Assembly (NCBI GenBank): GCA_050299835.1
Contig: JBNKWP010000001.1
Location: 285,440-349,439 of the forward strand
Length of the DNA stretch: 64,000 bases
Direction of reading: 5' to 3'
DNA from: JAJDOD01 sp050299835
GTDB taxonomy: Bacteria; Pseudomonadota; Alphaproteobacteria; Rhodobacterales; Rhodobacteraceae
Made by a program: the position numbers and the translations under genes. This document shows, piece after piece, positions 42,576-50,792 of the stretch (its first letter is position 1; every line of letters starts with the position of its first letter). Under the pieces are notes generated by a model. It made no database searches, was not told where the DNA came from, and saw only the letters and a program-made list of their open reading frames with translations.

Positions 42576-43463
42576 ATGGTTGATTTCAGCGTGGTCAGGG
42601 CGATCGACTTTCATACCCACGCGGAGGAGCCCTGCAATCACGGGCGCGACGACGGGTATAACGAATTCCAGGCGGGCATGGCGGCCTATTTCAAGAACCC
42701 CGCCGGGGCCGAAGGGATGTTGCCGACCGTTCAGGACACCGCTGATTACTACCGGGAACGCAACATCGCGGCTGTGATCTTCCCCGTCGATGCCGAGCGG
42801 GAGACCGGGTTCCGGCGCTATTCGAACGAGGAAGTGGCCGGGCTCTGCGCAGAAAATGACGACATCCTGATCCCCTTTGCCTCGGTCGATCCGCACAAGG
42901 GCAAGGCGGGCGCGCGCGAGGTGAGACGGCTGGTGCGCGATTTCGGCGTGCGCGGGTTCAAGTTCCATCCGACCATGCAGGGGTTCTTCCCCAATGACCG
43001 CGAGGCCTGTTACACCGTGCTGGAAGCTTGTGCAGAGGAAGGCGTTATCACGCTTTTCCACACCGGGCAGACCGGCGTCGGTTCGGGCATGCGCGGCGGC
43101 ATGGGGATGCGGCTGAAATACTCCAACCCGATGCATCTCGATGACGTTGCCGTCGATTTTCCCGACCTGAAGATCATCCTGGCGCATCCGTCCTTCCCGT
43201 GGACGGAGGAAGGGCTGGCCGTCGCCCAGCACAAGCCCAACGTCTATTACGACATGTCCGGCTGGAGCCCGAAATACTTCCCCGAAACCTTCATCCGGTA
43301 CGCCAATTCGATCCTGAAGAAGAAGATGCTCTTCGGGTCGGACTGGCCCGCGATCACGCCGGACCGCTGGCTGGACGATTTCGCCAAGGCCCCGTTCAAG
43401 GACGAAGTGCGGCCGCTGATCCTGAAGGAAAACGCGCTGAGGCTGCTGGGCGAGACGGGATGA
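42576..43463 (+). CDS. Amidohydrolase family protein (amidohydrolase_2 / decarboxylase type)
   Basis: The 295-residue TIM-barrel metal enzyme has the ligand motif DFHTHAE (His13, His15), VRGFKFHPTMQGFFPND with a His near 131, LFHTGQTGVG near 160, AHPSFPW near 205 and the late FGSDWP with the catalytic Asp. This branch includes decarboxylases and ring-opening hydrolases of aromatic catabolism (such as gamma-resorcylate and aminocarboxymuconate-semialdehyde types). It is divergent from the enoyl-CoA hydratase gene and overlaps the following acyl-CoA dehydrogenase gene by 4 bases. Exact chemistry is unknown. Confidence 0.83.
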   Translation: MVDFSVVRAIDFHTHAEEPCNHGRDDGYNEFQAGMAAYFKNPAGAEGMLPTVQDTADYYRERNIAAVIFPVDAERETGFRRYSNEEVAGLCAENDDILIPFASVDPHKGKAGAREVRRLVRDFGVRGFKFHPTMQGFFPNDREACYTVLEACAEEGVITLFHTGQTGVGSGMRGGMGMRLKYSNPMHLDDVAVDFPDLKIILAHPSFPWTEEGLAVAQHKPNVYYDMSGWSPKYFPETFIRYANSILKKKMLFGSDWPAITPDRWLDDFAKAPFKDEVRPLILKENALRLLGETG

Positions 43464-44992
43464 CACCGTTCAGGGCTCCGATCGAAGACATCCTGTTTTC
43501 GCTGGTCCACGTGGCCGATGCGGCGCGGGTGCCGGGATGGGACGCGGATCTGTCGTCGGAGGTTCTGGCCCATTTCGGGCGCTTCGCCGAGGAGGTGATT
43601 GCGCCTTTGAATGCAACCGGCGATTCAGAAGGCGCCCGGTTCGAGAACGGGCGGGTGCGGATGCCGGAGGGGTTCGGCGCGGCCTTTGTGCAACTGGCAT
43701 CAGATGGCTGGCAGGGGCTGACAGCGCCGGAGGCGTTCGGCGGTATGGAAGCGTCACCTCTTTTGGCCGCCGGGGTGTCGGAGGTGTTCTCGGGTGCGAA
43801 CCATTCCATGCAGATGGTCTGCGGCCTGGTTCCCGGCGCGATTGCCACGCTGATGAATTTCGGCAGCGAGGCGCAGCAGAATGCCTGGGTGCCCAAACTG
43901 GTCAGCGGCGGGGCCCTTTCGACCATGTGCCTGACCGAGCCGGGGGCCGGGTCCGACCTGGCCGCGATCCGCACGCGGGCCAGCAAGGACGGCGACATCT
44001 GGCGGCTGGACGGTGAGAAGACCTTCATCTCGGGCGGCGATCAGGACCTGTCCGAGGATATCCTGCACCTCGTTCTGGCGCGCAGCGGATCGCCTGAAGA
44101 CGGCATCCGCGGCCTGTCGCTCTATCTCTGCGCCCGGCAACCCGGTGCCCGGGTCACGCGGATCGAGGAGAAGCTGGGCCTTCACGCCTCGCCCACCTGC
44201 CAGATGGTGTTCGACGGGGCCGAGGCCGAGTTGATCGGGCAGGAAGGTGCCGGGCTGGCTGCAATGTTCACGCTGATGAACCACGCGCGGCTGGACGTGG
44301 CGCTTCAGGGTGTGGCGCACGCGGCGCGGGCCTCCCGGATTGCGGCGGATTATGCGGCGGAACGCAGGCAGGGGCGGCGACCGGATGGGGCGCAGGCCAC
44401 TCTTTCAGACCATGCCGACGTGCGGCGGATGCTCGACGCGCAGGCCGTCCTTGCCATCGAGGCGCGGGCGATGTGCCATGTCGCGCTGGTCGAGATCGAG
44501 ACGGGCGACAACCCGGCTCTGGCGGAATTCCTGACCTCGCTCTGCAAGGTCTGCGGGTCCGAGGCGGGACCGGCCGCCGCCGATCTGGGGATGCAGATCC
44601 TTGGCGGCTATGGCTATCTGAGCGAATACGGGATGGAGCAGATCTGGCGCGACGCCCGCATTTGCTCGATCTATGAAGGGGCCAACGGGATCCACACGAA
44701 GACCCTCGTGACGCGCGGATTGCGTCCGGGCGGCGGGGCGGATGCGTTTGCCGGTTTTGTGACGGATTTGTCAGGCGGATCTGTCGATGAGGGTCTGCTG
44801 AATGCCTGGCGGGCACAGGTGGAACGGCTCCGCCCGGCAGATGACCCGACGCCCTTCGCGCGGGAGTTTTACGAAGCGACGGCTGGGCTTTTCCGCAACG
44901 CGGTCTGGCGGAAGATCGCCTCCGTCGCCGATAGCCACCCCGAACCGGACCGCCTGCGGGAGCTCGCCACGCAGGCTCTGCGCACCGGATAA
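43460..44992 (+). CDS. Acyl-CoA dehydrogenase family protein
   Basis: The 510-residue flavoprotein resembles the DmdC-type dehydrogenase at 22154 in its core but is about 80 residues shorter. LTEPGAGSDLAAIRTRA and WRLDGEKTFISGGDQD (residues about 160-200) and RICSIYEGANGIHTKTL near 405 are clear. It would oxidise an acyl-CoA to the enoyl-CoA. The start at 43460 overlaps the amidohydrolase stop (ATGA); a longer frame from 43199 runs inside that gene and is a shadow. Its partners, a hydratase and an amidohydrolase, point to a specific acid that is degraded as a CoA ester. Confidence 0.88.
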   Translation: MTPFRAPIEDILFSLVHVADAARVPGWDADLSSEVLAHFGRFAEEVIAPLNATGDSEGARFENGRVRMPEGFGAAFVQLASDGWQGLTAPEAFGGMEASPLLAAGVSEVFSGANHSMQMVCGLVPGAIATLMNFGSEAQQNAWVPKLVSGGALSTMCLTEPGAGSDLAAIRTRASKDGDIWRLDGEKTFISGGDQDLSEDILHLVLARSGSPEDGIRGLSLYLCARQPGARVTRIEEKLGLHASPTCQMVFDGAEAELIGQEGAGLAAMFTLMNHARLDVALQGVAHAARASRIAADYAAERRQGRRPDGAQATLSDHADVRRMLDAQAVLAIEARAMCHVALVEIETGDNPALAEFLTSLCKVCGSEAGPAAADLGMQILGGYGYLSEYGMEQIWRDARICSIYEGANGIHTKTLVTRGLRPGGGADAFAGFVTDLSGGSVDEGLLNAWRAQVERLRPADDPTPFAREFYEATAGLFRNAVWRKIASVADSHPEPDRLRELATQALRTG

Positions 44993-44999
44993 GGTGCTC

Positions 45000-45929
45000 T
45001 CAGCGCACCGCACCAATGCGCGAGACAAGGTATTTCTGGATCTCGGCCGCGGCGGGGGGCAGATTCGAAGCGCGCCGGGTGACGATGCCGAACGGCTCGA
45101 CGACAAAATCGCAATCGACATCGAGAATCCGGATTCCCGACGCACCGGAGAAAGCCTTGGCAACCGATGTGGCGATGGCGGCGACCGAATTGGTCTGCTC
45201 GACCATCGCAAGCGTCAGCAGGAACGAGGACGTATTCAGGATGCGGGCGGGCGGCGCGTGCCCGCGCTCGCGCAGCCCGGCTTCGACGGCGATGCGCAGG
45301 ATCTTCCCCGGCTCCGCCATCACCCAGTCATAGCTCAGAAGCGACCCGATCGCCAAAGGCCGGTCCATCTGGAAGGCCGGGTGATCGGTTCGGGCAATCA
45401 GGCTGAGGGGCTCGGCCTCGAAATGCACATAGTCGAAGGCCCGCGCGGTGCTATCCTTGGGAAGGCGGGCCAGAGCCATGTCCAGCCGACCGTCACCCAC
45501 AAGCTGGCAAAGCTGGTCGGAGGTCGCGACCTCGACCTCCAGACGAATGCCGGGCTGGGTGACGCGGAGGCTTCGGATCATTGGCAGTACATGCTCCAGC
45601 GCCGGGCCGGTGACCGCGCCGATGCGCACATTGCCCGCGACCCCGGCGGAGATCTCGGAAATGTCGCGTTCCGCCGCCTCGATCTCGCGAAGGACGCGTT
45701 CGGCCCGCATGGCCAGCGCCTCCCCCTCCTTCGTCAGTTCGATTCCCCGGCCGGACCGGCGGTACATTGGCGCGCCGGTGATGGCCTCAACCTCGGCCGC
45801 CAGCCGCGATGCGGCCGGCTGAGTGATTCCCAGTCGGGCCGCGGTGGAGGTAATGTGCCGCTCGCGGGACAGTACAGCGGCAAACCTCAAGTGACTGAGT
45901 TTGAGACCTTTTTTCGTAAGATCGGACAT
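45000..45929 (-). CDS. gbpR: LysR family transcriptional regulator (GbpR-like)
   Basis: The 309-residue protein has an N-terminal LysR helix-turn-helix (residues about 8-65, with HITSTAARLGITQPAASRLAAEVE) and a periplasmic-binding-protein-like effector domain. It is divergent from chvE, the same arrangement as gbpR and chvE in Agrobacterium, where GbpR controls sugar uptake. The start at 45929 is the usual LysR beginning; a longer frame reaches 46400 and crosses chvE. Regulation of the arabinose locus is inferred. Confidence 0.85.
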   Translation of the reverse strand: MSDLTKKGLKLSHLRFAAVLSRERHITSTAARLGITQPAASRLAAEVEAITGAPMYRRSGRGIELTKEGEALAMRAERVLREIEAAERDISEISAGVAGNVRIGAVTGPALEHVLPMIRSLRVTQPGIRLEVEVATSDQLCQLVGDGRLDMALARLPKDSTARAFDYVHFEAEPLSLIARTDHPAFQMDRPLAIGSLLSYDWVMAEPGKILRIAVEAGLRERGHAPPARILNTSSFLLTLAMVEQTNSVAAIATSVAKAFSGASGIRILDVDCDFVVEPFGIVTRRASNLPPAAAEIQKYLVSRIGAVR

Positions 45930-45967
45930 TGGCCGACATGTAACACATATCGCAGTTGGTATGAAAG

Positions 45968-45973
45968 TATAAT
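45968..45973 (+). promoter_or_regulatory. Probable -10 element of the chvE operon
   Basis: TATAAT is an exact consensus -10 box 102 bases before the chvE ATG and 39 bases from the divergent regulator start. The corresponding -35 position has no good match, which fits a promoter needing an activator such as the adjacent LysR protein. Confidence 0.45.
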
Positions 45974-46074
45974 GAAACATGATTGGATGCTTATGAAAAG
46001 ATGCGACAGGTTGCCGACATAGTTCGGCGTGCCGCTGAGGGCAGCGACCGGCTAGGAACTCCGGGAGGAAACCT

Positions 46075-47133
46075 ATGAACTTCAAAAAAATCGTCGCGAC
46101 CTCGGTCGCACTTTCCGTCATCGGCATGTCGTCGGCCTGGGCCGACGGATTGATCGGCATCGCCATGCCGACCAAATCCTCGGCGCGCTGGATTTCGGAC
46201 GGCAACTCGATGGTCGAGCAGTTCGAAGCCGCCGGTTTCGAAACCGACCTGCAATATGCCGAGGACGATATTCCCAACCAGCTGGCGCAGATCGAGAACA
46301 TGATCACCAAGGGTGTTGACGTTCTGGTCATCGCGGCCATCGACGGCACGACGCTGTCGAACGCGCTGGAAAACGCCGCCGCCGCTGACATCAAGGTCAT
46401 CGCCTATGACCGCCTGATCCGCGACAGCGGCAATGTCGATTATTACGCGACCTTCGACAACTTCAAGGTCGGCGTGCAGCAGGCCGAAAGCCTTGTGCGC
46501 GGTCTGAACGAACGCTTCCCGGACGACAAGCCGTGGAACGTCGAACTCTTCGGCGGCTCGCCCGACGACAACAACGCCTATTTCTTCTACAATGGCGCGA
46601 TGTCGGTGCTTCAGCCGCTGATCGACTCCGGCGACATCGTGATCCCGTCGGGCCAGATGGGCATGGACGTGGTCGGCACGCTGCGCTGGGATGGCGCGGT
46701 GGCACAGGCGCGGATGGACAACCTGCTTTCCGCTCACTACGGCGATCAGGACCTGCACGGTGCACTGGCCCCCTATGACGGGCTGTCCATCGGCATCCTG
46801 TCCTCGCTGAAGGGCGTGGGCTATGGTTCGGGCGGCGTCGAAATGCCGATCGTGACCGGTCAGGACGCAGAAGTGCCGTCGGTCAAGTCGATGCTGGCCG
46901 GTGAGCAGTATTCGACCGTCTTCAAGGACACCCGGACGCTGGCCGGTGTGACTGTCGGCATGGTCGAGGCGCTCCTCGGCGGCGGTGAGCCGGAGATCAA
47001 CGACACCGAAACCTATGACAACGGTGTCAAGGTCGTGCCGTCCTATCTGCTGGAGCCGGTCTCCGTTCACCTCGACAACTGGGAAGAGGCACTGATCGGC
47101 AGCGGCTACTACACCATGGATCAGATCAAGTAA
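46075..47133 (+). CDS. chvE: Multiple monosaccharide ABC transporter, periplasmic sugar-binding protein ChvE
   Basis: The 352-residue exported protein has a signal peptide (to about residue 22, SSAWA) and the two-lobed sugar-binding fold. DGLIGIAMPTKSSARW at the mature N-terminus and AYDRLIRDSGNVDYYATFDN near residue 105 are characteristic of ChvE, which binds galactose, arabinose and other aldoses in the periplasm. It is the first gene of the operon with gguA, gguB and gguC. An intergenic hairpin (47153-47186) follows it, probably protecting its mRNA. Confidence 0.9.
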   Translation: MNFKKIVATSVALSVIGMSSAWADGLIGIAMPTKSSARWISDGNSMVEQFEAAGFETDLQYAEDDIPNQLAQIENMITKGVDVLVIAAIDGTTLSNALENAAAADIKVIAYDRLIRDSGNVDYYATFDNFKVGVQQAESLVRGLNERFPDDKPWNVELFGGSPDDNNAYFFYNGAMSVLQPLIDSGDIVIPSGQMGMDVVGTLRWDGAVAQARMDNLLSAHYGDQDLHGALAPYDGLSIGILSSLKGVGYGSGGVEMPIVTGQDAEVPSVKSMLAGEQYSTVFKDTRTLAGVTVGMVEALLGGGEPEINDTETYDNGVKVVPSYLLEPVSVHLDNWEEALIGSGYYTMDQIK

Positions 47134-47152
47134 CTCCCTGCTTGAAACTGAC

Positions 47153-47186
47153 GACCGGTCCGTCCGCTTCGGCAGGCGGGCCGGTC
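47153..47186 (+). promoter_or_regulatory. Intercistronic hairpin between chvE and gguA
   Basis: GACCGG (47153-47158) pairs with CCGGTC (47181-47186), with further inner pairs CCG/CGG, giving a GC-rich stem-loop. It lacks a T tract, so it is more likely to stabilise the upstream chvE message and set receptor excess than to terminate transcription. Confidence 0.55.
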
Positions 47187-47203
47187 ACAACGGGGGAGAT
47201 GAC

Positions 47204-48742
47204 ATGCCGACAATTCTTGAAATGCAGTCGATCACCAAGACGTTTCCAGGCGTGCGCGCTCTGGATGATGTCAACTTCACGGTGGAGACGGGCGAAATTC
47301 ACGCGCTGGTGGGCGAAAACGGCGCCGGCAAATCCACCCTGATGAAGGTGCTCTCCGGGGTCTATCCGGCCGGCTCCTATGAAGGGCAGATCGTCTTCGA
47401 CGGCGAAGTGGCGGAGTTCCGCGATATCGCCGACAGCGAGAGCCGCGGAATCATCATCATCCACCAGGAGCTTGCCCTTGTGCCGCTTCTGTCCATTGCG
47501 GAGAACCTGTTCCTGGGCAACGAGGTTGCGCATCGCGGCGTGATCGACTGGAAAGAAGCCTTCCGCCGGACCGAGGATCTGCTGCGCAAGGTGGGCCTCA
47601 GCGAACCGCCCGGGCGACTGGTCGACAAGATCGGCGTCGGCAAGCAGCAACTGGTGGAGATCGCCAAGGCCCTGTCGAAAGACGTGCGGCTTCTGATCCT
47701 CGACGAGCCGACCGCCGCCTTGCAGGAGAATGACAGTCAGAAACTTCTGGACCTGCTTCTGGAACTGAAGGCGCAGGGGATCACCTCGATCCTGATCAGC
47801 CACAAGCTGAACGAGGTTCGCCAGGTCGCCGACCGGATCACGGTCCTGCGCGACGGCGCGACCGTCAGCACCATCGACGCCCGCACGGAGAAGGTCAGCG
47901 AAGACCGGATCGTCAAGGACATGGTCGGGCGCGACATGGCGCACCGCTATCCCGAGCGCGACCGCAATCCCGGCAAGGTTCTGATGGAGGTGCGCAACTG
48001 GAACGCGCGGCATCCCGAACATGCCGACCGGGTGCTGCTGGACGACATCAATTTTAACGTCCGCGAGGGCGAAATCGTCGGTATCGCCGGGCTGATGGGC
48101 TCGGGCCGGACCGAGCTTGCCATGTCGATCTTCGGGCGGTCCTACGGGCAGAACATCACCGGCGAGGTGCTGCTTTCCGGTGAGCCGGTCGATCTTTCGA
48201 CCGTTGATCGCGCGGTGAAGGCGGGGCTGGCCTATTGCACTGAGGACCGCAAGGAACTGGGGCTGATCCTGGATGAGCCCATCGTGCGGAACATCACACT
48301 GGCGAATCTTGCAGGCGTGTCCGAACGCGGCGTGATCGAAGCCGCGAAGGAACGCGACGTGGCCGAAGAATACCGTCGCGCCATGAGCATCCGCACACCG
48401 AACGTCCATCAGCGGGTTGTGAACCTTTCGGGCGGCAACCAGCAGAAGGTGGTGCTGTCGAAGTGGCTCTTCACCGACCCCAAGGTTCTGATCCTCGACG
48501 AGCCGACGCGCGGCATCGACGTGGGCGCGAAGTTCGAGATTTACACGTTGATGAACAAGCTGGCGGATGAGGGCCGGGGGGTCGTGATGATCTCCTCCGA
48601 GATGCCCGAGTTGCTGGGCATGTGCGACCGCATTCTCGTGATGAACGAGGGCGCGATTGTCGGCGAACTCAGCGCAGAAGAAGCCAGCCAGGAACGCATC
48701 ATGTCCATGATTGTCACCGAAGAGACAGAGGCCGTAGCATGA
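47204..48742 (+). CDS. gguA: Multiple monosaccharide ABC transporter ATP-binding protein
   Basis: The 512-residue protein is two ABC ATPase domains in tandem, as usual for sugar importers of the Mgl/Rbs type. The first Walker A is GENGAGKST near residue 38, with signature VGKQQLVEIAKAL and Walker B LLILDEPTAAL; the second half has a degenerate Walker A, then LSGGNQQKVVLSKWL and VLILDEPTRGIDVG. It powers uptake of sugars bound by ChvE. It overlaps gguB by 4 bases. Confidence 0.93.
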   Translation: MPTILEMQSITKTFPGVRALDDVNFTVETGEIHALVGENGAGKSTLMKVLSGVYPAGSYEGQIVFDGEVAEFRDIADSESRGIIIIHQELALVPLLSIAENLFLGNEVAHRGVIDWKEAFRRTEDLLRKVGLSEPPGRLVDKIGVGKQQLVEIAKALSKDVRLLILDEPTAALQENDSQKLLDLLLELKAQGITSILISHKLNEVRQVADRITVLRDGATVSTIDARTEKVSEDRIVKDMVGRDMAHRYPERDRNPGKVLMEVRNWNARHPEHADRVLLDDINFNVREGEIVGIAGLMGSGRTELAMSIFGRSYGQNITGEVLLSGEPVDLSTVDRAVKAGLAYCTEDRKELGLILDEPIVRNITLANLAGVSERGVIEAAKERDVAEEYRRAMSIRTPNVHQRVVNLSGGNQQKVVLSKWLFTDPKVLILDEPTRGIDVGAKFEIYTLMNKLADEGRGVVMISSEMPELLGMCDRILVMNEGAIVGELSAEEASQERIMSMIVTEETEAVA

Positions 48743-49977
48743 CCGACGAAACCGCATCCACCCCGGCCACGTCCGGCACGGCAGACATGAAGACCTACCT
48801 TCTTTCGAACTTGAGGGAATACGGGCTTCTCTTCGCGCTGATCGCGATCATGATCTTCTTCCAGATCGTGACCGATGGCACGCTGCTGAAATCGGTGAAC
48901 ATCACCAACCTGTTTCTTCAGAACTCCTATATCATCATCATGGCGCTGGGGATGCTGCTGGTCATCGTGGCCGGGCATATCGACCTATCAGTGGGCTCGG
49001 TGATGGGTTTCATCGGGGCGCTGGCCGCCGTGATGATCGTTCAATGGGAACTGCCCGTCGCCGTCGCCATTCCCGCCTGCCTTCTCGCCGGTGCCGTGAT
49101 CGGCGCGGCGCAGGGCTATTGGGTCGCCTACTGGCGAATTCCGCCCTTCATCGTCACACTCGCAGGGATGCTGGTGTTCCGTGGCCTGTCGCTCTGGCTG
49201 CTGGAAGGCCAGTCCGTCGGCCCGTTCCCGAAAAGCTTCCAGGCGCTTTCCACCGGCTTCATTCCCGATTTCCTGCCGTCGAGCCTTAGCGCGACTCTGG
49301 CCGATATCTTCGGAGTTCGTCGCTTCAATGGCGGTGCCTTTGTCGTCGGGCTGATTGCAGCTTCGCTGATCCTCTGGACCAGTCTGAAAGCGCGGGCCCG
49401 CGATCTGCGCTTCGGCGTGGATGCCGAGCCTGCCGGGTTCTTCTACGTGCGGAACGGCATCATCGTCGCCGTCCTGATCTTCGTCTGCTACAAGCTGGCG
49501 ACGTTCCGTGGTCTGCCCAACGTGCTGATCACCATGACGCTTCTGACGCTGGCCTATGCCTTCTTCACCGAACGCACCACGACTGGACGGCGCATCTATG
49601 CGCTGGGCGGGAACGAGAAGGCGGCAAAGCTCTCCGGCATCAAGACCGAGCGGCTGACGTTCCTCGCCTTCACAAACATGGGCCTGCTCGCCGCGCTGGC
49701 TGGGCTGATCTTTGCCGCGCGTCTGAACACCGCGACGCCAAAGGCCGGGTTCGCGCTGGAGCTGGACGTGATCGCCGCAGTCTTCATCGGCGGGGCGTCG
49801 ATGTCGGGCGGTGTCGGCAAAATCGTCGGCGCTGTTGTCGGCGCCTTCATCATGGGCGTGCTGAACAACGGCATGTCCATCATGGGGATCGGCATCGACT
49901 ATCAGCAAGTCATCAAGGGGCTGGTGCTTCTCGCGGCGGTGATCTTCGATGTCTATAACAAGCAGAAGCAGGGCTAG
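48739..49977 (+). CDS. gguB: Multiple monosaccharide ABC transporter permease
   Basis: The 412-residue inner-membrane protein has about ten membrane segments and the permease motifs VIVAGHIDLSVGSVMGF near residue 75 and AVFIGGASMSGGVGKIVGAVVGAF near 352. It forms the membrane channel for GguA. The start overlaps the gguA stop (ATGA); a longer upstream frame is a shadow. The GguC gene follows after only 3 bases. Confidence 0.93.
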   Translation: MTDETASTPATSGTADMKTYLLSNLREYGLLFALIAIMIFFQIVTDGTLLKSVNITNLFLQNSYIIIMALGMLLVIVAGHIDLSVGSVMGFIGALAAVMIVQWELPVAVAIPACLLAGAVIGAAQGYWVAYWRIPPFIVTLAGMLVFRGLSLWLLEGQSVGPFPKSFQALSTGFIPDFLPSSLSATLADIFGVRRFNGGAFVVGLIAASLILWTSLKARARDLRFGVDAEPAGFFYVRNGIIVAVLIFVCYKLATFRGLPNVLITMTLLTLAYAFFTERTTTGRRIYALGGNEKAAKLSGIKTERLTFLAFTNMGLLAALAGLIFAARLNTATPKAGFALELDVIAAVFIGGASMSGGVGKIVGAVVGAFIMGVLNNGMSIMGIGIDYQQVIKGLVLLAAVIFDVYNKQKQG

Positions 49978-49980
49978 ACC

Positions 49981-50790
49981 GTGTTTGTGTCGCAGGTCCT
50001 TGAACCGGGAGGCGGATCGGCGGTTGTCGTCCGCGAGGGATCGGAGGCCTACAAGGTCGCCCGCGCCGACACGGTTCTTGGACTTGCACAGTCGGCCATC
50101 GCCTCGACCGGAACGATGTCGGCAGTCGTGGCCGAATACGGTTTGGGGGAGGTCCTGGATCTGGACGCGTCCTGGTCCGAAAGCCGGGCAATCCTTCCGG
50201 TTTCGCACCCGGACCCGGCCCATCTGAATATCTTCGGCACCGCTTCATCCGGCAACGGTCATCGCCTTGTCGATCCGGGCCAGGGCACAGGGGCGCTCGG
50301 CCCTCTGCCAGTCTCATGCGTCGCCGCCGGGATCGCCGGGATTTACGTGATCGGGCCAGAGAGTGCCCCGTTCCGGGTCGGTTTCGCACCGGGGCACGAG
50401 TTTGTCTCGGTCAACGGCGCACACCCGAAATCCTGCGTGAGTATCGGTCCGGAGATACGGGTCGGCGACCTGCCCGGAAGCATTTCGGGAACGGTGCGGA
50501 TCTGGCGCGGCAAAACCATCGTTCAGGAGATCGAGCGTCATCTGGATGCCGCGGAACTGATGCAGGAAGTCGCCCGTATCGAGCGTCTGACCTATGCCGG
50601 GTTCCCGGTCTGGGTGCCGGGGGACGTGCATGTCCATTTCTACGCCGGGATCAAGGTGTCGGGCACGGGTGAGCTTTCCCCCGGGCCGGACGATACCGTC
50701 GAGTCCGCCTTCCCCGTTCTGGGACTGCCGCTCCGCAACAAGATTTCAACGACGACCGATCAAAAATCCATTCAGGTTGAGGTACTTTGA
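49981..50790 (+). CDS. gguC: AraD1/GguC-family protein (FAH superfamily-like)
   Basis: The 269-residue protein matches the GguC/AraD1 group that follows gguAB in Agrobacterium-like operons. It belongs to the fumarylacetoacetate hydrolase superfamily by overall pattern (ESAPFRVGFAPGHEFVSVNG near residue 125 and VSIGPEIRVGDLPGSISGTV near 155), which includes dehydratases of 2-keto-3-deoxy sugar acids. Its GTG start lies 3 bases after gguB, and its stop is adjacent to the arabinonate dehydratase gene. It may perform the same step as the DHDPS-type enzyme at 53489, but no direct evidence exists here. Confidence 0.8.
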   Translation: MFVSQVLEPGGGSAVVVREGSEAYKVARADTVLGLAQSAIASTGTMSAVVAEYGLGEVLDLDASWSESRAILPVSHPDPAHLNIFGTASSGNGHRLVDPGQGTGALGPLPVSCVAAGIAGIYVIGPESAPFRVGFAPGHEFVSVNGAHPKSCVSIGPEIRVGDLPGSISGTVRIWRGKTIVQEIERHLDAAELMQEVARIERLTYAGFPVWVPGDVHVHFYAGIKVSGTGELSPGPDDTVESAFPVLGLPLRNKISTTTDQKSIQVEVL

Positions 50791-50792
50791 GC

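Noticed and set aside
45930..46400. Long upstream extension of the LysR frame
   Set aside because: It covers the chvE start and the promoter; the normal LysR N-terminus starts at 45929.
47126..48757. Minus-strand frame of 543 codons opposite gguA
   Set aside because: It is the shadow of the strongly conserved ABC ATPase gene.
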